From Apostichopus japonicus (lineage: Eukaryota; Echinodermata; Holothuroidea; Aspidochirotida; Stichopodidae), in the NCBI RefSeq assembly GCF_037975245.1, contig NC_092576.1, positions 19,926,111 through 19,990,110 on the forward strand: DNA of 64,000 nucleotides. The letters run 5' to 3'. Made by a program: the position numbers and the translations under genes. The notes under the pieces are model-generated. The model made no database searches, was not told the DNA's origin, and saw nothing but the letters and a program-made list of their open reading frames with translations. The number at the start of each line of letters is the position of its first letter. Position 1 is the first letter of the stretch. This document shows positions 27,801-35,745 of this stretch, piece by piece.

Positions 27801-29562
27801 GATCGCTTTGCTAAATTTCACCTACTGAATAGCATGAATAGATAGAAAGAAGAGTGTAGACTTTTACAATAACACCACTACTACCTCTACACCCCGCCCA
27901 TCCCACACCATCACTATTTTTCCCTTTTGGATTATGTCAATCAAAATGTAAATTCCAAAACCTACACATCACTAAATTAGTTCTATAAAGAAGGAATGAT
28001 AAAATCTTTACACAACATGATGGAATAGGAACAAATGTTGAAATATTAAAGTAAAGCTCTACCGGTAAGGCAGTCCAACCCCTTCCATCCTGTGTTACAG
28101 CTACATCCATATGGGTGGGCTAGGCAGAAGAGGTATCTACTGCAACTGTCAGCACCGCCACTGCTGGAACATCTTCTCTCACACGTGTCTGTATATCTGT
28201 TACCTCCACATTCTAACAGGAAAATATAAATTAATAACAATGCCGCCCTAGTAACGTTTCAGGAATCACAAATTCAGTGCTGCTCCCAAAAGGGCATGCA
28301 ACTTCACTAGCCAACTTAGACGCTGCAATTTTTTTTAGTCAGGTGCAAAACATTTCATTGCTTAAAAGCAAAAGAACAGAAACAACAAGCGCAAAAATGT
28401 ATGGTTATAAGCATTTGATTTCTCAACTGTATTCAACAATGTCACATACTGAGGCTAGTAAAATTGACCTAGGTGTCATGACCAAGTGAGGAATTGATTT
28501 AAAAATAGCAAAACAGGGTGAATACACCATTTCATGTATTTCACTGATGATATCCATATGCGATGATCCAGAAAACCCTTTTATTCAGCCTAATCATATG
28601 TTGACTATAAATGACTAAATCCAATCGATATTCGGTGCAAATTACAATTCAATGAAACTTGATTGAATGAGTCATTCTGTTTTTTCTTGACACTTATCTC
28701 AGAATCATCAACAGGCCGCTGAACAACAAGAGTTTATGTTGAGGTTTTGCAATTGTGAGATTAAATTACGAACGTTATTGATATTGAAATAATACACCTA
28801 ATAAGGTTCTGTCTGCAACATGTAGGATTTTCATAAACCATTCTTGATACTCTAGGTAAATTAAGACAACCTGAATGTATTCTGCAATTATTAAACCTAC
28901 AAGTATATGATCTGGATTAGCGATGGGGGGGGGGGGGGTCCAAATCACTAGATAAACACCAACAACATGCAGTGGCTCACAAGGCTTTTACTGTCTCAAT
29001 TATGATTTCAAAGGGAAGTTTCTCAAATCACAAACATTGTTTCCAAGGGCAAACACTTGGATTTTTAAATTATTAAACACACTGGTGTACAAATACGGCC
29101 TAAAGCATCACCGTTTCAGAACTGCCTTTAATTTGCAGATAAGGTAGGTGATGGTTTGAAATTACCAACATCACACCTTTACATACAAGATACAAGGTCA
29201 AACGCTTTTGATACAGTAGACTTAAGCCATTACTTGGTTCCCTTTAGCATCATCATGTTTTTGCAATGAAATACGAAGTGGGTTACCAGTGAGCTGGAAT
29301 AAATGTTATTTACATTTCCGATTCCAAGTCACATTATGCAGACTCCCTCTCTGTCATGAAGATATACAGATATATATTTCTCATCAAATATATATATTTC
29401 TCAGTAAAACATGAAGAAAATTGTTACCTTCTTCACAATTTGTTCCTTTGAACCCAGGGGCACAAATGCATTTTCCGCTGTTCTCATCATAAATGCCTCC
29501 GTTATAGCAGTTATCACATATACCATCACAAGCATCTGGGCCCCATCGATTAGCTGGACAAG
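6809..29562 (-). CDS. Receptor with Tie-type ectodomain and a D2-like tyrosine phosphatase domain (5' end not found)
   Basis: Twenty exons were placed by hand. From the 5' side they encode EGF-like repeats (29428-29562, 28063-28212, 25307-25444, 24078-24245, 23387-23530), an Ig-like domain (22164-22457), three FN3 domains (20769-21083; 17664-17740 with 16972-17203; 16015-16343), a transmembrane helix (13321-13396), a juxtamembrane segment (13165-13235, 12158-12498) and a PTP domain (11065-11161, 10574-10653, 10017-10134, 9573-9701, 9288-9415, 8784-8919, 6809-6883). Extracellular exons are mostly phase 1-1. All joins agree in phase except the PTP exon at 10017-10134 and the FN3 exon at 16015-16343. 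The first three EGF exons follow Tie1/Tie2 EGF repeats closely, but no kinase motif (HRDLAARN, DFG) is present. The PTP domain resembles the second domain of R2B receptor phosphatases. Three frame problems are listed separately, so the gene may be a decayed copy. Signal-peptide and head exons upstream of 29562 were not recognised. Confidence 0.78.
6884..8783 (-). other. Last intron of PTP gene
   Basis: This 1.9-kb intron runs from donor AAG|GTATGT to the acceptor at 6884. It contains the hairpin pair at 7697-7756. No other feature is supported. Confidence 0.6.
7697..7756. repeat. Two adjacent perfect inverted repeats
   Basis: Arms of 16 bases (7697-7712 and 7719-7734, TATGGTCCACATAATT) surround a 6-base loop. 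An 18-base perfect palindrome, TTCTCATAATTATGAGAA, follows at 7739-7756. Confidence 0.75.
8784..8919 (-). CDS. PTP gene exon: P-loop half and following helices
   Basis: This exon starts mid-codon after TTTGTAG and completes the signature H-C-I-N-G-A-S-R-S-G begun in the previous exon. It continues [20 protein letters not shown] and [18 protein letters not shown]. The HCX5R active-site motif is intact. The segment normally reading VQT before the last helix reads IIT, so the Q-loop Gln is absent. Confidence 0.83.
9288..9415 (-). CDS. PTP gene exon: WPD-loop position and catalytic Cys
   Basis: This exon is phase 0 at its start and ends two bases into a codon. It encodes [20 protein letters not shown], then [20 protein letters not shown] and HC. 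The catalytic Cys codon is at 9290-9292. The WPD loop reads WPK (Lys codon 9371-9373), so the general acid Asp is missing. Confidence 0.83.
9573..9701 (-). CDS. PTP gene exon: KYWPD strand region
   Basis: This 43-codon exon, phase 0-0, begins [20 protein letters not shown]. This is the QYWPE/KYWPD segment that follows the IVMLN strand in RPTP domains. The acceptor is ACAACACAG and the donor is CGG|GTAAGA. An alternative in-frame acceptor 27 bases upstream (CTGTCAACAG) would add nine residues. Confidence 0.8.
10017..10134 (-). CDS. PTP gene exon: [14 protein letters not shown] segment, 3' boundary unresolved
   Basis: After acceptor TGTCTACAG it reads [39 protein letters not shown] and S, a clear match to the TQxPLPNTVxDFWRLV and IVMLN core of RPTP domains. 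The frame then meets TGA at 10012-10014. The only nearby GT (A|GTTGAG at 10015-10016) gives phase 1, while the next exon needs phase 0. The protein would end here unless splicing is unusual or a base is wrong. Confidence 0.72.
10574..10653 (-). CDS. PTP gene exon: DYINAS motif
   Basis: This exon starts two bases into a codon after CCCCTCACAG and encodes [20 protein letters not shown] then NASVVN. It ends in phase 0 before GTAAGTA. NDYINAS is a hallmark of the PTP fold. Confidence 0.85.
11065..11161 (-). CDS. PTP gene exon: KNRY phosphotyrosine loop
   Basis: This exon encodes [20 protein letters not shown] then [12 protein letters not shown], and ends one base into a codon before [16 protein letters not shown] corresponds to the KNRY phosphotyrosine-recognition loop at the start of PTP domains. 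Confidence 0.83.
11162..12157 (-). other. Intron of PTP gene
   Basis: About 1 kb between the juxtamembrane exon and the KNRY exon. I see no further exon or repeat in it. Confidence 0.5.
12158..12498 (-). CDS. PTP gene exon: long juxtamembrane segment with Tyr motifs
   Basis: An exon of 341 bases, phase 1 to 0, encodes 113 residues starting [20 protein letters not shown] and ending [19 protein letters not shown]. It holds the possible SH2-docking tyrosines YENV, GYEIP and VYQNN. The end resembles the helix that leads into RPTP domains. Open frames of similar size on the plus strand here are shadows. Confidence 0.8.
13165..13235 (-). CDS. PTP gene exon: basic juxtamembrane stretch
   Basis: After TTTCCTCTCAAG it encodes [20 protein letters not shown] then DPK. 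The cluster of Arg and Lys just after the membrane helix is the usual stop-transfer signal on the cytoplasmic side. The phase agrees with both neighbours. Confidence 0.8.
13321..13396 (-). CDS. PTP gene exon: transmembrane helix
   Basis: This exon encodes [20 protein letters not shown] then LAVYG, a single uncharged helix. It is flanked outside by an FN3 domain and inside by WKYRRR. The acceptor is CCCTTCAG and the donor is GG|GTGAGT. Confidence 0.85.
13702..14830. mobile_element. hAT-type MITE (outer element)
   Basis: The inverted ends are CATGGGCGGCGATC on the left and, read from the right, CAGGGGCGGCGATT. The flanking octamers CCTACGTC and CCTGCTTC match at six of eight positions, consistent with an aged 8-bp hAT target duplication. 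It encodes no transposase. A second element has inserted into it. Confidence 0.68.
14130..14685. mobile_element. hAT-type MITE nested in the outer element
   Basis: The inverted ends are CACGGGCGCAGATC on the left and CATGGGCGCAGATC from the right. They are flanked by the perfect 8-bp direct duplication AGACGGAC (14122-14129 and 14686-14693). At 556 bases it is non-coding. Its intact duplication shows it is younger than the element around it. Confidence 0.82.
15061..15662. repeat. Minisatellite, about 43-bp unit
   Basis: About 14 diverged copies of a unit containing AGTGATGTTTCCTTTGATTG and TTAGTAAAGGTGCGGATGTAT. It is intronic. Confidence 0.9.
16015..16343 (-). CDS. PTP gene exon: third FN3 domain, frame broken by one base
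   Basis: The exon begins [20 protein letters not shown] and [18 protein letters not shown], and ends [20 protein letters not shown] then [20 protein letters not shown], a typical FN3 domain. The exon is 329 bases long, while its phase 1-1 boundaries require a multiple of three. The frame shifts near 16222-16231, just after VVEYS and before [10 protein letters not shown]. One missing base, real or an error, explains it. Confidence 0.78.
16972..17203 (-). CDS. PTP gene exon: second half of middle FN3 domain
   Basis: This exon is phase 0 to 1. It encodes [20 protein letters not shown], then [20 protein letters not shown] and [20 protein letters not shown], and ends at YYFVP. The YSIQMTRET strand matches FN3 strand F. 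The first half of the domain is in the exon at 17664-17740. Confidence 0.72.
17664..17740 (-). CDS. PTP gene exon: first half of middle FN3 domain
   Basis: Twenty-five codons, [20 protein letters not shown] then KISWK, contain the FN3 A and B strands. It is phase 1 to 0, with an acceptor ending CACAAG and donor AAG|GTGCAC. Confidence 0.68.
17741..20768 (-). other. Intron between FN3 exons
   Basis: A 3-kb intron. A short ATGAACA-type direct repeat lies near 19585-19632. I see no coding or element structure I can name. Confidence 0.5.
20769..21083 (-). CDS. PTP gene exon: first FN3 domain
   Basis: A phase 1-1 exon of 315 bases, open throughout. It encodes [40 protein letters not shown] and, near the end, [20 protein letters not shown]. 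The Trp in SWSAW and the Tyr in [10 protein letters not shown] are the FN3 core residues. It is closely similar to the third FN3 exon. Confidence 0.87.
21084..22163 (-). other. Intron between Ig and FN3 exons
   Basis: A 1.1-kb AT-rich intron with nothing further recognised. Confidence 0.5.
22164..22457 (-). CDS. PTP gene exon: Ig-like domain
   Basis: A phase 1-1 exon of 294 bases reads [20 protein letters not shown], then [20 protein letters not shown] and, later, [20 protein letters not shown]. Cys in VTCTA and LYCQL are spaced as an Ig pair. Its acceptor (ATTTAAG) lies in the first unit of a 54-bp tandem repeat. Confidence 0.75.
22435..22715. repeat. 54-bp tandem repeat spanning an exon acceptor
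   Basis: Five units start at 22435, 22489, 22543, 22597 and 22651, plus a partial sixth at 22705. Each spans the equivalent of the exon start and acceptor, and four units keep an AAG|G acceptor-like site. Confidence 0.92.
23387..23530 (-). CDS. PTP gene exon: EGF-like repeat 5
   Basis: A phase 1-1 exon encoding [40 protein letters not shown] and FPPNLCQT. The spacing GxxFGExCxxxCxC is that of Tie/MEGF-type EGF repeats. Confidence 0.82.
24078..24245 (-). CDS. PTP gene exon: EGF-like repeat 4, with in-frame TGA
   Basis: After TCCTGTAG it encodes [40 protein letters not shown] and [17 protein letters not shown] at 24079-24081 then comes one codon before the phase-1 donor G|GTTGGA. The exon is symmetrical (phase 1-1), so skipping it would keep the frame. 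Confidence 0.65.
25060..25158 (-). pseudogene. Decayed copy of an EGF exon
   Basis: On the minus strand, GATGCCATGAAACAGCTTCC followed by TACAGAGCTGTCAATGACCA aligns with the intact EGF exon at 25307-25444, but stops interrupt it. It lies just 3' of that exon, so it is probably an old tandem exon duplicate. Confidence 0.62.
25307..25444 (-). CDS. PTP gene exon: EGF-like repeat 3
   Basis: A phase 1-1 exon encoding [40 protein letters not shown] and RGTNCQ. It corresponds to the third Tie EGF repeat (GFYGPDCxxxCxC, GWQGLQC). Confidence 0.85.
25445..28062 (-). other. Intron between EGF exons 2 and 3
   Basis: A 2.6-kb intron. A direct repeat of about 50 bases, TTTTGACCTTCTGATRGAGG with flanking sequence, occurs near 26950-26995 and 27238-27285. 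No exon was seen in it. Confidence 0.5.
28063..28212 (-). CDS. PTP gene exon: EGF-like repeat 2
   Basis: A phase 1-1 exon encoding [40 protein letters not shown] and [10 protein letters not shown]. The order FCLxxPYGCSCxTGWKGLxC is nearly that of the second Tie2 EGF repeat. Confidence 0.87.
28213..29427 (-). other. Intron between EGF exons 1 and 2
   Basis: A 1.2-kb intron with a G13 homopolymer at about 28925-28938. Nothing else in it is supported. Confidence 0.5.
29428..29562 (-). CDS. PTP gene exon: EGF-like repeat 1 (first exon found)
   Basis: A phase 1-1 exon encoding [40 protein letters not shown] and TNCEE. It parallels the first Tie2 EGF repeat (KWGPEC, NNGVC, CICPPGFMG). The exon before it should supply one base (G) and encode the N-terminal head, but I did not find it before 35 kb. 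Confidence 0.85.
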
Positions 29563-29978
29563 CTGGTGTTATGAAGAGATCATGCAAATATGTAGATTAT
29601 GAGTATGAAGCTGGAATAATGATGACTTATGTAAGTATAGTAACATTAAATGAGCTCTACCTTCAGTATGTGTCGTCACTCATCAAATCCAAGGTTCATT
29701 TCTGAAAAAAAAAACTTAACCAAGAATTTTAAAGAACTTCATTTCACATTTTGGATCACAATGTACCATGGTATATTCTCCTATAATACTTTACTGTAGC
29801 CGCTTGATTTTTTTTCAGGTGATCTCTGATCAAGTCTCAATGTGCCAGGCTGATGCAGGTATGATCTCTAACTTACCACAAAATCAAGTAGGCAAGACAC
29901 AATTAAAATTACAGCCGCTTATTAAATGTATTTTTAATACCCGGTGCGCCTTCACATTTTGATCATATCCTCTTTTAA

Positions 29979-30764
29979 AGAAGAACTAAACCCTGAGGTA
30001 TAGTAGAGAGAAGTCAATATTCTTACACACTCTGTGAAATAAACAGTCAAAACTTCCTTTCCCCGAAGTTCCAGGAATTTTTTAATGTTTGCTTGCACCT
30101 ACTGTGTTGGCGGCAATTATGTAACGAAGGCGCTTCAAAAATAACGTCAGCGAATCACACCGTAAGATAAACAATTCCCCTTTCTGCATATGAATTGTAC
30201 AAATGCACTCGAAGGGCGTTCGGAACTTGGAGCGAAATGCCGGAGTGCCAAGTATGGTTACGTGGGGCAGAAGCACCAGGCTAGCCCCTCCGTCGCAGAA
30301 CTGTTACTAGTGTTGGCAGTACTAGAATCATAGTAATTGCCAGTTTCTGCCACAGATGTGATATGTTTAGCTCTAGGTCTCGTTGTCTCAGTTCCTCTAC
30401 TGTGTATTCAGGCTAGATTTGATTGCAGCTAAGTCCAAATGCATCCATATTCTCTCTTTTGCAAATCTTTCCGAGCCCGGAAAGCGTTTGGGAAGTATAA
30501 TTTGACTACACATTGCCCTAGTTATCGTGAACGGCGCATATAGGAAATGTTTGGCTTAGATGGATTCAATGTAGTGGCTCGCTAACGTCATGAACCGGGC
30601 AGGAACTGTCGGAATTCAAACAAATGGCAAATGCCTTGGGTGACAATCAAATCGAACTTTAAGGTTGAAAGAAATGTTTCCAAGCATTCGCATTGCTTCT
30701 GTCGAAAAGATCGTACTGCAAAACAGTAATCTCTATGCAGAAAAGGCAAGGTTTTACTTCTCCT
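29979..30764. mobile_element. TTAA-flanked MITE, piggyBac-like
   Basis: The inverted ends are AGAAGAACTAAACCCT on the left and AGGAGAAGTAAAACCT read from the right. TTAA lies directly outside each end (29975-29978 and 30765-30768). At 786 bases it has no transposase, and short open frames inside are not convincing. Confidence 0.72.
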
Positions 30765-31011
30765 TTAAGTAATGCACAAGTTTCTCAAGCACGCTGTCTT
30801 AGCTCTCAAACTTGTTTTGAAATTTAAAAACTTGAGATAATCGCTTCTTGTTAGCTTGTGATGGTTATTTAACAGAAAACAACTATATTGAGGAAAGAAA
30901 ATTGATTTAGAAATACTATTGATAAAAGAAAGATCTATGTGATATTCATAAAAAATGTAACTTATACCAATTAGTCGATATAAAATCAGAAGTGATTTCT
31001 ATAACTGCAGC

Positions 31012-31065
31012 TATATATATATATATATATATATATGAATATATATATATATATATATATATATA
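31012..31065. repeat. (TA)n microsatellite
   Basis: TA dinucleotide with one GA interruption. Confidence 0.95.
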
Positions 31066-31128
31066 GAGTAGGTTGGCGTCTATCTTGGCGCAGAGTGCTC
31101 TATGTCCATTGGACAGAGCGGAATATAT

Positions 31129-31300
<172 letters not shown>

Positions 31301-31958
31301 GCGGGGGTTGTAGTTATGGGTAAATCGTCATTTAAATATCCATTATACTAATATCATTAATATAAAAAAAAAGATAGGAAGAACGCCATCAATTTTTGTG
31401 CTGTTTACCTTACTGTAAATTTCCCCTTTTGCAGTGTTCTTCTTTTTCCTTTTTACTCTGCTCAGTGAACTTTCAAAAGCTGAACAAAACTACTGAGTCA
31501 AACATACAACATTATTGATACTTAAGGCAGCCACAATAACGTTTCCTCAAACTGAATATTCAGTTTGAAAAGTGGATATTATCACCAGAGTAGACAAATA
31601 CATTACCACTATATAGTTTCTTTTCAATCGTACTTTGAAATAACGATAACATACCACGGCTTTATAAAGCATTCCTATAACACATTCGAAGCGTAAGCGT
31701 TCTCACCAGGTGGCAGGTTTTACTAAGCGGAAGACATTATTCATTATGACTGGTAAGTTTGTAAATAAAAAAAAGAGATAGTGAATAATTAGAGTTAGAG
31801 TTAACATTATTAAATTTGAACTCCTTTATGAATACAATATCGCAATACGTGTTCATAATAGCTGAAGAAACCAAGTGTACTTACATACGTACGATACATA
31901 ATTCATGCCACGTAATATTTCAATATGGTATATTACACACAATGGCGCACAAGATTAC

Positions 31959-32047
31959 AATGCCGATGAAATATGACAATGACAACGATCATGTCAATGA
32001 CGTCTACGATGACGATGACGGTGACAATGACGATGACGATGACTATA
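31959..32047. repeat. Short GAT/GAC-rich repeat
   Basis: Irregular GACGAT and GACAAT trinucleotide repeats. The Asp-rich frame they make is not supported as a gene. Confidence 0.7.
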
Positions 32048-32194
32048 ATGAATATTTTAAAATGTAAATTGTAATGCACATGGATGGCCTGCAGACCACT
32101 CATATCAAGCAGTAATGTCACACTTTATTGTACAAAGGAGGATGCTAACATTATTGCCTTTACTTGAATTGTTATGTGTTTGTATGTTGTATTA

Positions 32195-32360
32195 GGTATG
32201 GCTTAACTTCAGTGTATTTGTATGTATAGTTTAACTAGTATATATGTATGTATGGTTTAACTACAGTGTATTTGTAGGTATGGCATTAATACAGTGTTCT
32301 AGTATGTATGGCTTAACTACAGTGTATGTGTAGGTATGGCTTAACTACTGTGTAATTGTA
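32195..32360. repeat. Minisatellite, about 35-bp unit
   Basis: About five diverged copies of GGTATGGCTTAACTACAGTG followed by TATTTGTA. Confidence 0.82.
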
Positions 32361-32432
32361 TTCGATAATTGTGAAACATATCGAGGTCATTAAAGAGCAT
32401 GTCACTTTACTTTCAACAGTCCAATATTTTAG

Positions 32433-32986
32433 CAGTGGCGTAGGAAGGTACTTTTGAGTTGGGGGGGGGGGGGGGCTGAAGACTGATGGCCGGCCTGGGG
32501 GAGTGGTCTAAGGGGAGGGGGTGTCCCCTTCACCTTTGGAATTTTTTTGCATTTCCGGGTGGCCTCAGATGCAATTTGGTGCAATATAGCACACTTCAAC
32601 ACCCACTCCATTTTGTAAATAATTTTGCATTTTCACCTGGCCTTAGATGCAATTTGGTGCTCCAAATGAGATTTTTTTTTTCCGCCAAAAAGTTCTTAGC
32701 ACCAAGGGCAGTTAGTTACTTACTGATGATTATCCACAACCGCACAAACAAGTCATCACCATGTTGAGAATAAGATTGGAAAAAATCATGACAGATTATT
32801 TTAATTGTTGAGTGTTATATTAGACTCGATCACTCCCTGATATACAGGATATAAAAATGAAAAAGGGGTTTTCTGAATTGCGAAGCGGGGGTGGGGGCGG
32901 AATGATACTTCCGCCCACCCACCGATATTTTTCACTGGGGGGCTGGCGCCCCCCCCCCCCCCAGCCTCCCGGTTCCTACGCCCTTG
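32433..32986. mobile_element. hAT-type MITE with perfect target duplication
   Basis: The ends are CAGTGGCGTAGGAA on the left and CAAGGGCGTAGGAA from the right. They are flanked by the perfect octamer TATTTTAG (32425-32432 and 32987-32994). It is 554 bases, non-coding, and has G-rich and C-rich runs near its two ends. Confidence 0.85.
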
Positions 32987-32994
32987 TATTTTAG

Positions 32995-34761
32995 TATATA
33001 GTAGGTACTGCCATAATAAATAAATGCGTATGATTAAATTTACCCTTAAAACCGTTAGGTCTATATTGCAATATCTTGTGCTAATCATATATAGGCACGA
33101 TTAAAGACTCCGTCAATGCAATCGTTTGAAACAGTTTTCATTTATGGTGGCACACCCCAGACGCCCTTGTTATCTGGCCAATTAATTCAGAAATACAATC
33201 CTATCGTTATTTCAGTCAAGAAACATAACCTCTCTTCTGCCTCCACAACTGACTGTTTCGTTCGAACATTTGACGTCAATTATCCACCTTAGAAGCGAAC
33301 GTATCATTATAATATTAATGAATTCTCGTTGATTAACATAAGTTTATAACCGTTGTAGTGACAGCATGTCAGCCTAGTTCAAAACAATCAACTTGAAAAT
33401 ATTGATGATGACAGTATGTGTGCGAATGTACATTGAGACGTTATTCACATTCCTCTCTTGCTTTTGGTTACAAAATAAGCTTGATAATTTGACCGACAGT
33501 TTGTGGAAGTAGCATATGCCTTTAAGGTTCGCGTTTGTCCGAGAAAAACGGTCGCAACTTTTTTGGGGGATTTTTTGTGTCAAATTTGGGAGTAACTTTT
33601 AAAATTCCTGTTGTAACAATCATGACCATGGTAACTTGGCTTTTGCATGTTTTATTGATTGATTTTACACAAAAAATCATTCTGTAAGATTATCAATGCA
33701 TAGCCCACTCTTCTCACTTATTCGTAATGTAGGAATGGCTCATTACATGAATGATTATTATAATTAAACGTTCAAAGATATATTAACATTAACGCTTGGC
33801 TAAACAGTACAGTTCACTATATTGACATGTAGTTAACGCAGTACTGTGCGCGTTTCACGTTGGCCGTTGCCAAATCACATACACATACATTTTGAAACGT
33901 AACAAATTATATACTAAACGGGGTGGGTGTGGTAGGCTAAAGAACAATAGTTAAAAGTATTGGCATTATCATACTACCGAGCCTAGCCTAGGAGTTGGAG
34001 GACAGCGTTACAAATTACAGATAGACTATACTTTAATATTGAAAAACGGTGGAATGATTATTGCAAAAATATTCAAGGTAAGTTAGTTTTTGAGTGAATT
34101 TTGTGTCGCATTTTTGGTCGTAACAATAAGTAACACTGCATTTAGTTTTAAGACGGAACCATATTTTTGGTCGTCAGTATATAATCTCCGGTCGTGAAGA
34201 AAATACCGATTTCGGCGTAAAACGTTTACCTTGTATGCCGGAAATTAAGAAAAAGGATTGAATTAGTTCCTCTTTTAAACCCTAGAATTGAAAAAAAAGA
34301 GTTATATCTGAAGGTTTTCTTTTCATGGCATAGTTATACAAAGTAAACCACTTCCTTATAATTCTGAACAAGACATTCAATGCACCATTAACACGCCTTT
34401 TGAATTGATTCTATATATGCAACCTTATTTACATATCGTGCTCATTGTTTGAGAAGTTGGCTTGCATGACAGTGATGTATATGAAATGTGTACAAAGCAC
34501 GCGCACAATGAATTTTTTTTTCTGAAGTGTATTTAATAAACCCCACACTATATACAGTGAAAGCAAGGCAAATCAAACATTTGGTTTAAAATGGCACTGT
34601 AGGCCTATTGGGTTTTAACATATTTGGACTTTGTCACATTAGCATTGAAAGCATGCAGGTCAACAACAATTCGTGTTGGTTATTTGTATTTGTATTTTCC
34701 CTCCAGTATACGTATAAAATTTATAGAGAGGAGTCATAAAATACCTCAACAAGAAGAATAA
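32995..34761. other. Spacer without recognised genes
   Basis: This AT-rich stretch lies between the MITE and the dimer repeat. The missing first exon of the plus-strand CD225 gene could lie here or further left. I found no ATG-containing exon ending in the required phase. Confidence 0.4.
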
Positions 34762-34995
34762 CTAGTATAAAAAGTGATTTTATTTTAAGATGATAGGATA
34801 TCATATCAAATACGTTTACACATACAAAAGTTAATACATAAAATGATATAACAAACAGACTTAAACAAACAGTCCAAGCATTAACTAGTATAAAAGGGAA
34901 AAATGTTAAGATGATAGGTTATAATATAAAATACATCTACACATACAAAAGTTAATACATAAAACGATATAAGAAACAGACTACAACAAAAATTC
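34762..34995. repeat. Tandem dimer, about 118-bp unit
   Basis: Two copies contain AACTAGTATAAAA, AAGATGATAGG and CACATACAAAAGTTAATACA in the same order. Confidence 0.8.
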
Positions 34996-35536
34996 TAAGT
35001 GCTTGGATGGAATGTATAAAGCAGCATGGTACATAAATGAGTTACTGTAAACTTACGTTTGGTATTTTGTGGGGATTTCTTAGATTTCTGCTCAATTTGT
35101 GCAGGATACTTTTTAGTTCAGTATATAGAGGGTGATTCTAATACTGTAATGAATCTTATTTGCCATTCTTGTAAACTCAGTTCTTGCAGCAGCATTTACT
35201 TTTTCTAAAAGTATATCTAAATTAAATATAGCTGATGTGTATTTCAGAAACTTCCTTCTTCTTTCTTTGCTTTCTTACAATATAAAATGGTACCAGACAT
35301 GCACTGCATAGATCACATGTGCCAGGGTAGAATAAATAGTATCGGAAACATTTTCGTTAGCATTTTGGTTAAAGAGAGACACAACGTAAGCGACACTAGA
35401 TATAATATACTTTTTTCATACTTTGATACATTGCAAGAAAAGGTCAAACTGTCGTCGCTGTATACTCCCAGTTCTAGGAGTAATAGGTTAACAAATGCAC
35501 GAAACAATGTTATCCACTCAACATTAAATATTCCAG

Positions 35537-35745
35537 ATCAACAGCCTCCTCCATATGATAGCAAGTCGGGAATTCCTCCTCAACAAGGTTACCCGCCTCA
35601 ACAAGGTTACCCGCCTCAACAAGGTTACCCGCCTCAACAAGGTTACCCGCCTCAACAAGGTTACCCGCCTCAACAAGGTTACCCGCCTCAACAAGGTTAC
35701 CCGCCTCAACAAGGTTATCCGCCTCAGCAACAACAAGTTACAGTG
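35537..35745 (+). CDS. CD225 (plus) exon: Pro/Gln/Tyr-rich arm
   Basis: After TATTCCAG it encodes [17 protein letters not shown], eight GYPPQQ repeats and QQVTV, ending in phase 0 before GTACGT. PPPY is a WW-domain/NEDD4-type motif found in this family's N-terminal arms. Confidence 0.82.

Noticed and set aside
29661-29701. Exon-like segment with good acceptor and donor upstream of EGF exon 1
   Set aside because: All three frames contain stops in its 41 bases.
31316-31319. ATGG before GTAAAT as first exon of the plus-strand CD225 gene
   Set aside because: The phase fits, but it is 4 kb away, borders a microsatellite and has a weak donor.
35287-35536. Upstream open frame continuous with the CD225 exon
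   Set aside because: TATTCCAG at 35536 is a good acceptor, and the upstream residues are not CD225-like.
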